A stretch of DNA of 64,000 bases from Symbiodinium natans (GCA_905221605.1 CAJNDS010002830.1:91001-155000); one strand, 5' to 3'. Counted from the stretch's first letter, positions 9,011 to 20,933 are shown. Made by a program: numbers and translations. Notes: a model not told the origin generated them from the sequence alone.

Positions 9011-11306
9011 ATGTCCATCGCACGGGGCTTTCACAAGTGCAGGTTGGCAGGTCGGGCGCCAGCCGCTTACATTGTTTGCGGCACCAGCTTCTCTTGGGCC
9101 TTCTGGGGCCCCCGGCAGCAGCGAACAGCACCAGCTTAAGGTTCTGCTCCTGCCGCACAAGTCCGCACAAAGACAGCGGCCAAATGCCAGCTCCAGAGCT
9201 TCTTTGCGCCGGCCTCGAAGTGCTCACAACTGCAGGCCCGCATGAACTTCCGCTTCCTCCGAAGCAGCCGAAGATCCGAGTCCCAGGGTCTAACAAAGAC
9301 TCAAAGAGTGTACAACGAGGCTTCGGCAGACCGGCGCAAGGCCCGGCAGAGCTCTCACGTCAAAAAAGCCACAAGAAGGCTCAAGGAACCGTCATCGGCC
9401 CACACAACCCGCCCGAGTTTAAGAACACAAAGCGACACCTAAGCCCAAAGAAAATCGGGGGGGCCCTAAACCTCCCTCTAACTGCGCGGCGCACCTGCGG
9501 TGCATCTGGTACCGCTCGGCTGTCCAGAACCGTATGTCCTCGACCTGATCTTGGAGAAGCTTCTGCCACGGTGCTCAGCTGGCTCACTGCGGCAGTTGGG
9601 GTGGGGGCAATATCCAGAGACAAGTGGCAAGTGGCAAGCTCTGAAAAAACTCTCAGAGACCCGAAGTAACCGTTATGGTCCCCAGAAACGCCTTAAACCT
9701 AAGGCCCCAAGCTGCCCTGCACACTGCCCTGCACCGAAAGCACGTCCCTGAGCGTTACCAGCACAGAAGATACGACATAAGTCCAGAAGAACAGCGCCGA
9801 GGTCTCCGCTGATATGGGGCGCTCTGCCTTGGGGGATGCAAGGTTTAGCCATGGCGGTTCACGCCCCTAATTTGACCAGAACAGCATGACGCCAGTATAA
9901 CTCTACCTCCCTTTGTCGTTGCCGAACCCCGCTGGCTTGGCCCATCGCCTCGGACCTTTGGAGGCAGCCATACCAAAACTCCACGCAGTCCCATGAAACT
10001 TTCAAAAACAAACTCTAGCGCAACCCGAGAGTTCAGAAACAAACAGTGCGGCCCACGACACTTCAGGCTCCGAAGCCTCATCGGCAGGCGCCTCCTTCGC
10101 CTCATTTCCGTTGGAAGCGCGTCGGCATAAGAGGTGTACGTTGAGGGCTTTACCCGTTCAAGGAGTCATCGGGCAGAACTTTGGGTTTTAAATTCAACTG
10201 CACTTAACGCTTGCAGCAGGGCAGTGAACGCACCGAGATGCATGTAGCAGCAATGTAGCAAGCCGGGATGCGCTTCTCAACTTGCTAAATTTTCAGCATA
10301 CTTATATCAGCATCTTCAGGCTTCGCACAACTCCGCTCACGGACAATGAGCCCGCTGCCAGCGGCAGTGGTGGCACAACTGGGCGGCCTGCGCGGAAAGC
10401 GAAACACGGGGGCTGAGAGCTGACCATGTCGCACTGTAGGGGACGGCGGCTGAATAACCCTCTCTCTGCAAGCTTATTCTAACTCTATCACATTCTAGAA
10501 CCCGACAACCTTGCATCCCTAGGACCCAAGTGTAACAGAAGCGGTGGTCAACCCAACTGGCCGACCAACAGAAAACGGAGCACCGAGTCAAGCCAGTCAC
10601 TGTCTGGACTTCAGGCGAGAAGACCAAGTCACGTGAAATCGCAACGTGCAACGAACAGAGCGAGCATGTAGCATGAAGAAACAGACAACCCCTGTATGGC
10701 CAATCCACGGGCTCAGCTCTCAACACCGCTTAAGTTGCGCACCACGAATTCTGAAATGTGGCAAGGGAGACGGACAATCATGCTGCAGTAGACGTGCACC
10801 ACGAATGGCAGCTTCAACACTGTCATACGGCGGCAAACATGTACCAGGAGTTGCAGCTTCAAGAGCCAGTTAAGGGCTTTCTTTTGCCACCAACACTGCT
10901 GCTAACGAAGTACTAGGATTTAGGGGTTTGAGTGTTACGGTTCGTTGTGGTTTCATGGCTTGCGGCCTCAGCACACCATTGTCCAAGAGTGTCCAAGACT
11001 CTCGAGTTCCAGTCTGATTCACATCATGACCTTCAACGAAGCCTATGCCACTAAAGCCCGGCAGTTTCAAGGCAATAGCACAAGTCACATGCCAGCCCGA
11101 AAGCTAAGAAAAAACTCAAGGCCAAGGTTGCAGACATCGAGTTTTGTGCCCGCATTTCAACAACCGGCGCGGATGAATGTTCTGTGCAGGCAAATCCGCC
11201 GCAACAACTGGGTGATGGCTCCCCCCGCTAGAGGGAACTCCGCAGTACCTTGAGACCTTGAGGTCCCCTGCAGCTGGGCACAGCTTGACATCGTGGGGCA
11301 GCTGAC
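9011..11306. other. No supported gene
   Basis: Only short overlapping frames on both strands. A 210-codon plus frame at 9037-9669 is Pro/Ser/Arg-rich and looks like chance. A TTTAGGGG remnant lies at 10920-10927. Confidence 0.4.
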
Positions 11307-11807
11307 CTAATCCGGTTCTGCTGGAAGCTCTTCAGGTAGTCTCCGAGCGTTCTTGCGCACTGCTAGCCAGATGGTGCTGCCTGATTCGATGCTGTAATCG
11401 GACAGGTTGCGGCCATCTTCTAGTGATCGACCTTTGAAGACCCAAGCGCGATACTCCGGTGCCACGCCCTCAAAGCAACCTGGTGCAGCTTCTTCGATCT
11501 GGGCTTTCAGGGACTCGACAGAGGCTTGCTCCTCCGTTTGGATGTTTAGCAAACCACCTGTGAGCGTGCGGATCGAGATCCGAATCTTTTTCGGTGACAG
11601 CACCATGTCAATTGTAGATTCTGCTTGAATGTCGTGGTCTTCGAAGGTTAGTCTGTCCAACAACTCCTGCCCACAGCAGATCCACCGCTGTGAAGCGATG
11701 AACCCCTCAGCTTCCTGGACCTTGGCCTTCGCGGACTTGATAGTCTCAGATGGCTCAACCGACACTAGAATGACCTTGCCAGCCATCGTTTGCAAGTAAA
11801 TCTGCAT
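11307..11807 (-). CDS. Protein of two tandem ubiquitin-like domains
   Basis: Intronless frame, 166 aa from the Met chosen here; an upstream Met at 11834 adds nine residues, but the chosen Met (MQIYLQTMAGKVILVSVEPS) falls where ubiquitin itself starts (MQIFVKT). Domain 1, residues 1 to about 72, shows the ubiquitin pattern: a first strand, TIKSAKAKVQEAEGF for the helix, and the strand with GQELLDRLTFED in place of ubiquitin's GKQLEDGRTLSDY. Domain 2 follows directly (IRISIRTLTGGLLNIQ, helix SVESLKAQIEEA, then GRSLEDGRNLSDYSIESGST, very close to ubiquitin). No Gly-Gly follows domain 2 (it ends in LAVRKNARRLPEELPAEPD), so it is unlikely to be conjugated and more likely works as a non-cleaved binding module. 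Single-copy and unspliced. Confidence 0.82.
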   Translation of the reverse strand: MQIYLQTMAGKVILVSVEPSETIKSAKAKVQEAEGFIASQRWICCGQELLDRLTFEDHDIQAESTIDMVLSPKKIRISIRTLTGGLLNIQTEEQASVESLKAQIEEAAPGCFEGVAPEYRAWVFKGRSLEDGRNLSDYSIESGSTIWLAVRKNARRLPEELPAEPD

Positions 11808-12538
11808 CCTGTCGGCCAGTGGCTGGCGGAGCACACGCCACCGCAGCGGTGCTACGATGCGACCATATCTCGGCTACCAGCTACCAGCGGATGCTGCGTG
11901 TTTACGGCATGTACGGTCGGGGCTTGAGGGGTGGTTTGGCATCTGCCAAGCTGAAAAGCAATTAACGTGTTGGGCTCATCTTCTCGCCACCTGACTAGCC
12001 AATCACGCAGCAGGAATATTTCACCGGCGCGCGCATTCTAGACTCAGACTCGACTCTGCGCGTTCCAGGTTAATGCTGAACCCTACACTACATGGCCCCA
12101 AATCTTAGCGACGTGCGTGCGTCATGGGGCAGTTCGTCCAGGCAGACAAAAAACCCCAACCTTTTCAACCCGTGAATGCGACGCCCTTTCTCGAACAAGC
12201 CTTCCCCGGATCGATCCACTCCACCTGATCCTACACCCCGAACCCCCCATAAATCAACCCTCCCTGACATCGGGGGGAGGGGGGCGCATAGCTTAGAGCC
12301 GCGAAATCATGTGCCGGCACCTTGGGTCACGCGCGGCCTGCAACCGTCTCCAGGTTCTACCTCCAGTGGACGGCACAAATGTAGATGCACACGCATATGC
12401 AGATGATTGTAGATGCATACCTATATTTATATTTACGTCTAACCAACACCGCGCCACCTGCAACAAGACACAGAGCTACTGCCTGAAACATTCCGGCTGA
12501 CACTCCTGTTGAGGCCCCGGCCGTGTCTGAAGCCGCAC

Positions 12539-14610
12539 CCCAGGCTTGCGCGGGCGCTGGCCGCACGGGGGCGGGCCCCGGAAGCGGCAGATCTTCTAGC
12601 GGACCTGGTTCAGCGTAGAAAGGTTTCATCGGAGGCATGATGGAAACGGCTCAAGCCCAAGCCATCAGACTCAACATGCCGACCAACTTGGTTTGGTAAT
12701 GGCGGAGCTGTTGGGGCCTGAGTCCCGACCAGGCGAGTGCGCAACTGGTGCCGGCTTCAGAGGCGCCGGGGGTGGCAGCTCAAGGACTTCGATGCCTCGG
12801 TTTGGGTTTGGCAGATTTCCTGGACTCGGGTTGGCGCTCGGAGGGATTAAAGGATTTGCGTCCACTCAGCTCGTGAGTATCGCCAAGCCTTGCCGGAACC
12901 ACCAAAGCGCATAGCGCGCTCCCTCTTGCTGAGGGCTGCACCGTCTTCCAGGTCAGCATCCGAGTGCACCTGCCGTCCACTCAAGCTGGCCAGCTCCCAT
13001 GCCTTCCTCTTAAGAACGCCAATCGAGCGCCCTGGCCGAAGCCAGCCGCTGCAAAAAGAAGCGCTCAAAAGCCTAGTTTTGCCCACCTGCGCTTGCAGCG
13101 GCGCTCGCTTGACAGGGGCAGGGGGCGGCAGCGGCAGCTCATCTTCGGAGCCTTCTCAAGAAACCACGTGGGCTTTTTTGCATTGACGACTGCCGGGTAC
13201 AGAGCTCAACCGATGGAGCGACTTCGACAACACCCCCAGGTTACGATATGGAACCTCAACAGCAAAAGAGTGTACTCTGATTCTACTCTGAGTCCGCGCT
13301 ACCTTTGTTTGCCACAGGTCTCGCACCGCGGGTACCATTTCAGGGAAAACTCAGTGCATTCACGACTTGCCCAATGGGACATGATTGGAGACATCCGCAA
13401 CTTGCTTTTTGAAGGCTAGGAACAAGGTGGACGCTCTTTCCGGGCTTGCGAGGTTGGACTGGGCATGTCTACACCGTTCAGGAGTGCCCGGTTGTGTGCA
13501 GGATTCTCTGGGCGGGCGCTCCAGGCATACCCTGCAGCATTTCTATCCCTGGGGTTGGGAATGGGAATGCCAGTGGCATTTTGGGGCATTCCCTTTAATA
13601 TTCTCTGCGAGATTCTGTGTCTTCTCTGGTCTGGGTGGGCACTTGAAGCGTGCTCCGTGGATACCCCACGTAGTATCAGGGCACGGCGAGACCAAGGGCG
13701 GGGAACAATAGCAATCACAGTGATCAGAGTCACAGCTGTGGAACCAATAAACGAATAATCTCTCGAAGAAGACGCAATGGCAAACAGAAGGCAAACACAG
13801 CCACCCCCCCCCACCCACCGCCTTCAGAGGAATCGTGGCGAGGCGCGGCTGAAGGCGCCGGCTTCAGGGGTGCCGGAGGGGGCAGCTCCAGAGACTCGTT
13901 TCCGGGGCCTGGAGACCAAGCAAGAACGACACACAAGTCTCCTGGTCCTGTGTGGCAAGGCTTTTGAAGAAAAGGCTGCAGCGGACACGGCAAATTGTGA
14001 CAGAGTATGTTTTTTCAATTTACTGTTGGAGCAAAAACAGACGGCATCCCGCATGACTTACCATTAAGCCCGAGGTTTCTTTGATAAACCACAAGCTTCT
14101 GCCCGCTCGGACTGCCTCACACCTCAGACCGAGGGCTGCACCATCCAAAGCACTGCGATGGGGGAGAACCTGCTGCACTCACACGGCTCCAAAACCTGGA
14201 TGTTTTTTCCGCGCTCGCACTCGCACATAGCAGGCAAAAGGGGGTCGCTGTTCTGTGTGTTCTTGCCACCTACCCGTAGTGCTAGCTGGCTCGCACCACA
14301 CCGCAGGGCGACTTGCTGCAGTGTCCGGTTTGGGAGTCTTGGTCGGCACCTGGTTTGCCGGCGCTTGCTGAACCGGTGCCGGGGGTGGCAGCGGGGGTAG
14401 CAGCGGAAGATCTTCGGCTGAACCTTAGAACAGAGGGTGGGGGGCACTCACTTTGTCATCACTGCACCTGCTGACCATGCACCATCATGCATCCACGGCT
14501 GCCACATCGGATTCGCCTTTCTGAAGTCAAGCAACCATCAACACCCTGCGCAGCAGGCGGCTGCTTCAGCGTTGGTGCTGGCGGGACACGAGGTTCGGCA
14601 TCATCGCTAC
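12539..14610 (-). CDS. Gene with six phase-1 exons encoding a proline-rich repeat (partial model)
   Basis: Six minus-strand exons, in order 14610-14545, 14423-14274, 13908-13822, 13151-13083, 12795-12730 and 12604-12539. Each follows an AG|G acceptor, begins with two bases of a codon and ends with one G before GT or GC, so each is a symmetrical phase-1 exon; every join rebuilds a Gly codon. Lengths 66, 150, 87, 69, 66 and 66 nt. Each encodes a variant of (E/D)-L-P-x-P-P-A-P-x-x-x-A-P: DDAEPRVPPAPTLKQPPAAQ, EDLPLLPPLPPPAPVQQAPA, ESLELPPPAPLKPAPSAAP, EDELPLPPPAPVKRAP, EVLELPPPAPLKPAPVA and EDLPLPGPAPVRPAPA. After the last one, the same frame continues through a hydrophobic stretch (AGMFQAVALCLVAGGAVLV) followed by basic residues, which could be a membrane anchor. 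First and last exons are not identified. A related segment (RDLPLPPEAPVLQAPPG) lies at about 14945-14890 upstream. Family unknown to me. Confidence 0.62.
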
Positions 14611-16189
14611 CTCGTGAAAAAGAGGCAGCAGCAAGGCAGAATAAAACGCGTGACTTGACATGCCACTCCAAAGCCTTGAGGACAGGTTCGAGTCTGAGGC
14701 TTAGGCTCAGACTCGGACCCTCCTCGTGAAGTTCCTGGCTGAGGGAAATCTCTTCGATCTCTGACTCCGCCTGCCACTCCACACACCGTCCCTCCATTCG
14801 GGAATCCGAGCCGACGTGCACGATGTCCACAGGATTCCACAAGTCGGCTACAGCACAGAATTAACCGTCGAGGCACGGTCACCCTCCCTGGGGGTGCTTG
14901 AAGCACTGGCGCTTCTGGTGGCAGTGGTAGGTCTCTTGCTTCCTGCACTCCTGCCATGCTGTCACTGTCTGAGGCACATTGAAGCGAAACCTATCCGAAG
15001 TCAAGAAGCTACGCGGCTGCCGACGCGGCTACTCACTATTCTGGCAGCTCAGCCGACAGAGTTGCTGCTCTCTCTACTGAGGCTCGCACGAGTGGCCCAG
15101 GACCTCCGGGCCTCGTCGAACTGCCGCATGCCTGACAGCATCCCAAGCTGGTGGTGGAGGCCAATGCTAAGCGTTCGTAGGGGCCTAGGGCCCCTTTCAG
15201 GATCTGTCTCGAAGCAGCCTCAGCCCAAAAACCGGAAACCCCAACTTCCAGGAGTCCATCACTCCCCTCAGGAAGCATAGTGAAGCATAGTCTGAGGATC
15301 CACACTCAAGACTTTCTTAGGTTCAGTGGCTCATGCAGAGGTTCGATAGGGGCATCACCAACCTAGCTGCCGAGCATTGCTGCGCCAAACCCTGAACTTC
15401 CTTTCCGGGGCCCAGCTGGGGCAGGCGCCGTTGACGGGCGATCACATTGACCATGGCCCCCAGAAAGTGATTCCGGCAGAATGCACAAGATTCTGGGTTT
15501 AGCTTGAAAGCCTTGTTTTCATGAGCACCGGGATCGCCGGAACAGCATTCGCACACCACATTAAATTCCCGGAATTGGGGGGGGGGGGCCGGGGAACCTC
15601 GAGTCGTGTCAGATAAACAGTGATATCCATATCTCTCGTGCATGCTTCTTCCACTTCAGCAACTCAATTCCCGCTTCGTGTTGACGATCAACTTGCATGG
15701 AAAGGTTCATGGCTGAATTAAATGATGCACTGGCGCGAAATGCCACGGAAAGGCACAGCCACTGCCGTCACCGAAAAGCGCAAGCGAGTTGCCGGTGGCA
15801 GGTTTGGCTGCTGTCCTGCAGAACAATGTCACGGTCCGTGGCAGTCGTCTCATTTATACGATGTGCTTAGGAAAGTGCGGTCACGGATGCTAAGCTGCTA
15901 AGCTCAGCTTCGTCCGAGCTCGGTGCTGGAATTCCGAAGGCCTGAAGTTGGCGAGGCCATTTCTTGAGATTCAAATTGCACCACAGGTGCGAAGATGACT
16001 TCGAGGATCCTCGAACCCAACCCTAAGTGTCACTTAATGCTGAAAGCATGATTCCACAAGGCTGCACACTGCCTATCAGGACCTCTGTAGTCATCGGATC
16101 GAAGGCTCTTGAGCCCACGATGCCGTGAGTACTCCGAATCTAGGGATGCTATGAGATGCTATCATCTTTGGGTCTGCAAAGGAAAGCCT
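14611..16189. other. Likely upstream part of the proline-rich gene; exons unresolved
   Basis: Holds the related proline-rich segment at 14945-14890 after an AG|G acceptor, and a possible exon near 15300-15230 (SDGLLEVGVSGFWAEAA). I could not join them with confidence. Confidence 0.35.
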
Positions 16190-16610
16190 ATCCGACCGTT
16201 GCGGGACGGTTTGTCGACGTGCAGTGATACAAGTCCCCTGCGGGCGCCACGTCGAAGACTGTGGTGAAACGTTTTCTCGGCCCTTTGCTCACGCCACTTG
16301 GCAACGCCGACGAGTGTACCACCGGCAGTGCACCGTGAGAACCGTGCGAGTCCGAGCGTGAAAGGGCACTTTGAGATGCGGACCTCGTCTTGGACGAAGA
16401 TCTCTGCGAGGATGGGCAGCCATAACTTCGGCTGCGGTCGAGCCGCGTAGTCGAGCTGGACTTCAGTGGAACCTGGTTTGCCTTCTCCACTGCCTTCTGG
16501 TGCTCGAAAGCTCTGCTGCCCTTCTTCCGGCGCTGCGGGATTCGTTTGCGATTATCTTCGACGGGAAAGACGGGAGGTGCTTTCAGAACGCACTGTGGAG
16601 CCTCGGATAA
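16190..16610 (-). CDS. Serine-rich exon of an unidentified gene
   Basis: An open minus-strand frame of about 140 codons without an early Met, bounded upstream by an in-frame TAA near 16617. It starts basic (KRIPQRRKKGSRAFEH), becomes Ser/Arg-rich (RSYGCPSSQRSSSKTRSASQ), and ends in a more ordinary stretch (RFTTVFDVAPAGDLYHC). Could be a phosphorylated or disordered region of a regulatory or RNA-binding protein, but no domain is visible. Confidence 0.4.
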
Positions 16611-16615
16611 GACGG

Positions 16616-18031
16616 TTTAGGGCCTTTAGGGATGGCATGCATTTACGCAAGAGTCCTGCTCCACGACTCACTACTCCTACCCGTGGGCCCAAGAAGCAAC
16701 AAAACTACTGCAAGCACCACGGTTGCAACGACTCATGGCACCAAATTCACCAGGTACCCTCTGCAGCCAGGGAGCCGCCTTGGCCTTCAGGCTGCAGGGG
16801 CTGGTAGCCTCAGAATGTTGATGTCCCTGGCGCTTTGAATGACAGAGACTCGTTCAGGCATATTCGGCTCGTGACGAAAGCCGATAAGCACTGTGTGTTT
16901 CGAGCTCATGGTCAAATTTGACTGAGCTGGAGCTGTTGAAGTGGAGACTTTCCTACTTGGGGGTTGTTTTGCCCTCGCCCAGTCCAATGCTTCACCTTGG
17001 CATCCGAGAACCCCAGCTCCCTGCACCCTAAATCCCTCAAACAGTCGCTGCCTCTGGGATACACCAGAACTCCACCATGCCACCCCGCCCCACTCTCCAC
17101 TCGGAGCCCTGGAGCCCTGGAGCCCTCCCTGAGTGCAGGGACTGGCCGTGCGATCGTTGACACCGATGTTGGGGCCTTGATGGCCGTGCGGAGGCGCTGC
17201 AGGAGGGCCTCTCCAGGTGCTTCTCTTCTCTCTGTTCCCCCTGCGCGCGAACTTCATGGCTCAGACCTTGATCTACTTGGGGCTTGGGGATGGCCACCTG
17301 GCTGGCTCGCACCGGGATGTAAGGCTCGCGTTTTAGGGTTGGGAGTTGCGGTTTTTTATGGTTTTTTGCTGTTTGATGTTGGCTTTCGCCTCCAGGTGCA
17401 GGCAGGGCCCGGTCGAGCAGCGGTTGAGGATGAAACCCTTACAAGCTCTCAGCATCCGGGCCTCGCGCGCTTGCCGCTCATGATCCCGGCACCGGTCATA
17501 CCTCATACGCTCTCTTCCTACAAGTCTACAAGTAGCTAAGCCTTCCTTCACCGCTGCTTTTGCGTAGAAGAAGCATGACAAAAGCCATGAGAATTATGAG
17601 TAGAAGCTATGAGTACCAACATTCAGCACCCGCGGGATAGCAGGTGGCTACGTGGAGAACTACGAGAGCATCTGGGAACCGCGCCAATCCCGGCAATCCG
17701 GCCGCGAGCCGACAGCCAGCAGCAGGTCATATTGCCTATGTCTTGGGAGTTTCTCTGCGTATGCTACTTTGTGGCGCATGAGCGTAGGAGACTGCAAGAA
17801 GGCAGCTTCGTTCGGCCTGGCTACGGGCGTCTGCCTTCGTGAGGAAGGCTACAGGCACTAGACTCTTACCCTCGAAAAGTCGTGGGGTTTGAGAATCTCT
17901 TTGGCACCCCCTATATAACCTTTAACCATCCATCTCCTTGGTCGAATTCATGCTAGATTTATGTATCACCCTCCAGACCATCGTCCCTATCAATCTGGGA
18001 AACCTTCTTAAACTTTCAAGGCATCCCCAGA
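16616..18031. other. No firmly supported gene
   Basis: A minus-strand frame at 16950-16787 (SSKHTVLIGFRHEPNMPERV) may be an exon. The rest is short overlapping frames. Confidence 0.35.
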
Positions 18032-18268
18032 TTGAAGACCAAATCCCCGGCGGTATACTATCTCCCCAAGCGTGCAGACGGCAAAAAAGTTGCCACCGGA
18101 AACGCTCACCCAGACCACCACAACCTTTATGAACTTGCACAACTTGATTCATGCAAAGATTTCCTAACCCCAGTGGCAAGGGAATCTCTTCGTTCCCTCG
18201 CCTCTTATGGTTTCACGATAGTTCCTTCTTTTAAGATCGCCCCGATACTCCTGAATCGATACTCCTGA
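18032..18268 (+). CDS. Possible plus-strand coding fragment
   Basis: A plus-strand frame, about 78 codons, with balanced composition (AVYYLPKRADGKKVATGNAH, then LTPVARESLRSLASYGFTIV). The surrounding DNA is AT-richer than its neighbours. It stands out because all identified genes here are on the other strand. Could be an inserted or transferred fragment; nothing recognised. Confidence 0.28.
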   Translation: MKTKSPAVYYLPKRADGKKVATGNAHPDHHNLYELAQLDSCKDFLTPVARESLRSLASYGFTIVPSFKIAPILLNRYS

Positions 18269-19289
18269 ATCGATACTCCTGAATGGATCCAGAGTCAGAA
18301 CTATTTTGGGAAAGCGTATCATTCCCCGTGGTAGAATTACAGGTATAACTGTATAACTACAGAATCCCCGACTCCACTCCGAGGCCTTTCCCACCTGGCT
18401 TTCCCCCCGACGTTTAATTCTTTCTCGAATAGTATGTCTCACACCTGATGCCCGGGGACCTCTCGGGTGCCAAGGCACTGAACTCGGTAGGCCAAGCAGT
18501 TGGAAGCAGCCCGAATGAGCGCACCACTGTCAGCCAGGACCCCTTCCGGCACAAAGCTGCCTGGGGGGCCCCACAGGCTCCGCGAAGCAAACGCAAAAAA
18601 AAATCAGCACAAACTCCCCCTAATCTTTTGCAGGGAGGCTTAACTTTGTCAACTGGCTCAACCAACACGACAGCGTCGGAGACGACAACATAACTGCAAA
18701 GGACTTTTGCAGTCGTCCAACCTTTTCCCTCGGAACCCCCTCCAACACGCTGGAAGCCAGTCCTTTCAGGACATGTCGGGCGGTAACGAGGCGCTTGGTT
18801 CAAAGATGTTGAACGCTTGACAGAAAATGTGGGCCCCCAAGAAAAATCGCATCACTGTTAAATCTGTTAAGCAGTTTAAGTTGAGTACTGGCCGCGCCCT
18901 CGGCTTTACTCAACATGTCGCGCTGTTCACAAGCGTTTGCCGAGTTTTTGTCTGGTTACACTGCGGCCTTCCTTTTTGCTACTGCTTCCAAGGGACCGGC
19001 TTTCAATCGCGAGACCCGCCGCCCGTCGACCTCCACGTGGGCGAAGCCCGCCACCAGCACGCCAAAGTGGGGCCCAGAAGGGTGCGAGTCCTTGGTGCAG
19101 CTAAGCCCAACTCTCTATGTTGTACGTCTGGTCCCCTCTGATCCCTGCCTGCCTCCCTTCCAGCAAGCAAGGCCCGCAAGCGGGCGCTTGTTACGTGATC
19201 CAGTCGGGGTGAGACTGCCTTCTCTCTTTCGCTGTCACCCTCTCACACAGCGCTTGGTAGCTTTGGAGTTTCTCAACGGTTTCTGGATG
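18269..19289. other. No firmly supported gene
   Basis: Near the start a 15-base unit, ATCGATACTCCTGAA (last copy ATGG), repeats in tandem at about 18245-18290. A minus-strand exon-like frame at 18700-18620 (VVVSDAVVLVEPVDKVKPP) is possible. Confidence 0.35.
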
Positions 19290-19850
19290 TTACCATGCTC
19301 TCCTCACTGCACTTGGCTTTCGGGTGCGACGAGGATTGCAGAAGCGTTCTGGCTTTCCAAGCCCAGTTTCGGGCATTGGTAGCCACACTTCGCCTGCACA
19401 AAACACCAACAGTGGAGCAAACAGCGAGGAAAATTCCGAACCAAGATGTAACAGCATCCGCACAGCCACGAAGGAATCGGCACTTCCCCGGCATCCCCTC
19501 GAGTCGCCTGGAGGTATGTCCATGCGCTCTGCGTGCAGTGCCACGATGGCAGCACAGGGATCTTGTGGCGAGATGCCGAGGGGCAGCGCGCACATTGGCA
19601 CGCACTGCTGCGACTGCTGGCCTGCGTGCGGACGCAGAATGAAAGAGAAGCAACACAGTATCGCAAAGACCCTGTCACCCCTTGCTCCCCAATGCTTGCC
19701 AAGGAGCATCTCTCGTATGCCAAAAGAAGCAGTGACTCCTTGACCCGCCTGAATTTGGCCCTCTCTAGCACTTCTTGTCCTTGGATGCACACGACCTTCT
19801 TCGCACGATTCGACGATGCTCGACTCCTTATCCTTTTCCCTCCTCTTTTC
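19290..19850 (-). CDS. Candidate downstream exons of the cyclic-nucleotide-binding gene
   Basis: Minus-strand frames with coding-like stretches, best at about 19785-19700 (GQEVLERAKFRRVKESLLLL), lie where the next exons of the gene at 20.1-20.9 kb would be expected. All three frames are partly open and I could not fix the splice sites. Confidence 0.28.
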   Translation of the reverse strand, partial: EKRREKDKESSIVESCEEGRVHPRTRSAREGQIQAGQGVTASFGIREMLLGKHWGARGDRVFAILCCFSFILRPHAGQQSQQCVPMCALPLGISPQDPCAAIVALHAERMDIPPGDSRGCRGSADSFVAVRMLLHLGSEFSSLFAPLLVFCAGEVWLPMPETGLGKPERFCNPRRTRKPSAVRRAW

Positions 19851-20069
19851 TAAGAACCGACAACCCAGAGTTTGCACACTGCTGTCAGGTGGACAGGAAA
19901 AGAATCCTCCACACCAGCAAGGCGTGGAGGCCTCAACAAGACGCATCGAACTTGAGGTTGGAGGTTGCATGCCTAGTCACGAAGCTCTACGACGGTGCAG
20001 TCCTGCATCGCAACAAAAGCAAGCAGCTTCTCAGGTTCTATTGCTGCCACTTGATCCACCCACTGCAGC

Positions 20070-20933
20070 ATCCTGTGGACAATGCCGCTTCCCGCTCCTG
20101 CAGTGCCTGCACTGTCGCCGTACGAACGTGCAGAAGCCCTCAGCCAAAGGAAGCAGACGACATGGCGTCACAGAGATTTTCGGAGCTCTGTCAGGATGCT
20201 CAATCGCAGGTGATGCTGTATGCAAAGGCTAACGAAGCCAAAAAAAAACCAAGCTCCTGGCCCATGAGTGCCGCCTCACCGAAGGAAGCACCCGGTCCAA
20301 GGACCCCGACCGCACCAATCTCCTCCAAGCGGGGCACATGATCGCTGCCCTGTGGCGGAGTTCCTTCCTGGAACTCTCGCTGCATAGATCATGGGACATT
20401 ACATGTTTAGACTGTGCATGTGTGGTCTCTCTTCTCATTGGGCCGGATGCCCACATGTATCTGCCTCTGTCTGCAGTACATGAACATCTCTCCTTGGCAT
20501 GCACCTGTGCATAACCATCCACAAGCACTATCATTGAGTCGGCGGGTTCGCCGATCAGGCAAAGCGCGTAGCCACAGCGCACTTTGGTGGCACGCAGCTC
20601 TGTAGCCAGAAAGGTCGCCAGCTCACCCGGCGAGCGCGCAAAAGCGAGGAGACGCTTGAGCACCGCCTCGACTTTCGTTCGGAACCGCGGGTCCTCAATG
20701 CTCTGTTGCGCTTGTTCCTGCGAGATGTCTGCACTGTTGATGCCCCGGAAGCTGTCGACCTCGCCCATGCGCAAGCGCTCCTGCTTGACGCGGACATAGT
20801 TATGTGCAGAGGGGCTCAGCAGAGGAGCAGGTGGAGACGTAGGCAAGGGCTCCCCGTCTTCCGACACAACTGAGGCCTGCGAATTTCTGTTGGAATCTTT
20901 AGACCCCAACGAGTCCAAGTCGTCGAGGTCCAT
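20070..20933 (-). CDS. Cyclic-nucleotide-binding-domain protein (three exons resolved)
   Basis: Exon 20933-20493 starts at MDLDDLDSLGSK (frame also open to 21113), passes an acidic/Ser linker, and enters a cNMP-binding fold at LIGEPADSMIVLVDGYAQVH, the strand-turn typical of CRP/PKA-R domains. It ends before a GA donor. Exon 20367-20262 encodes LGPGASFGEAAL, the core of the phosphate-binding cassette (Gly-Glu before the Ala-Leu), then a GC donor. Exon 20138 to about 20070 continues with VRTATVQAL, whose Arg contacts the cyclic phosphate in the family. Phases join at both introns. After this the frame breaks, so the C-terminal helices are unresolved. Family role: cyclic-nucleotide-dependent switch in kinase regulatory subunits, channels or exchange factors. 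Which of these is unknown. Confidence 0.7.
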
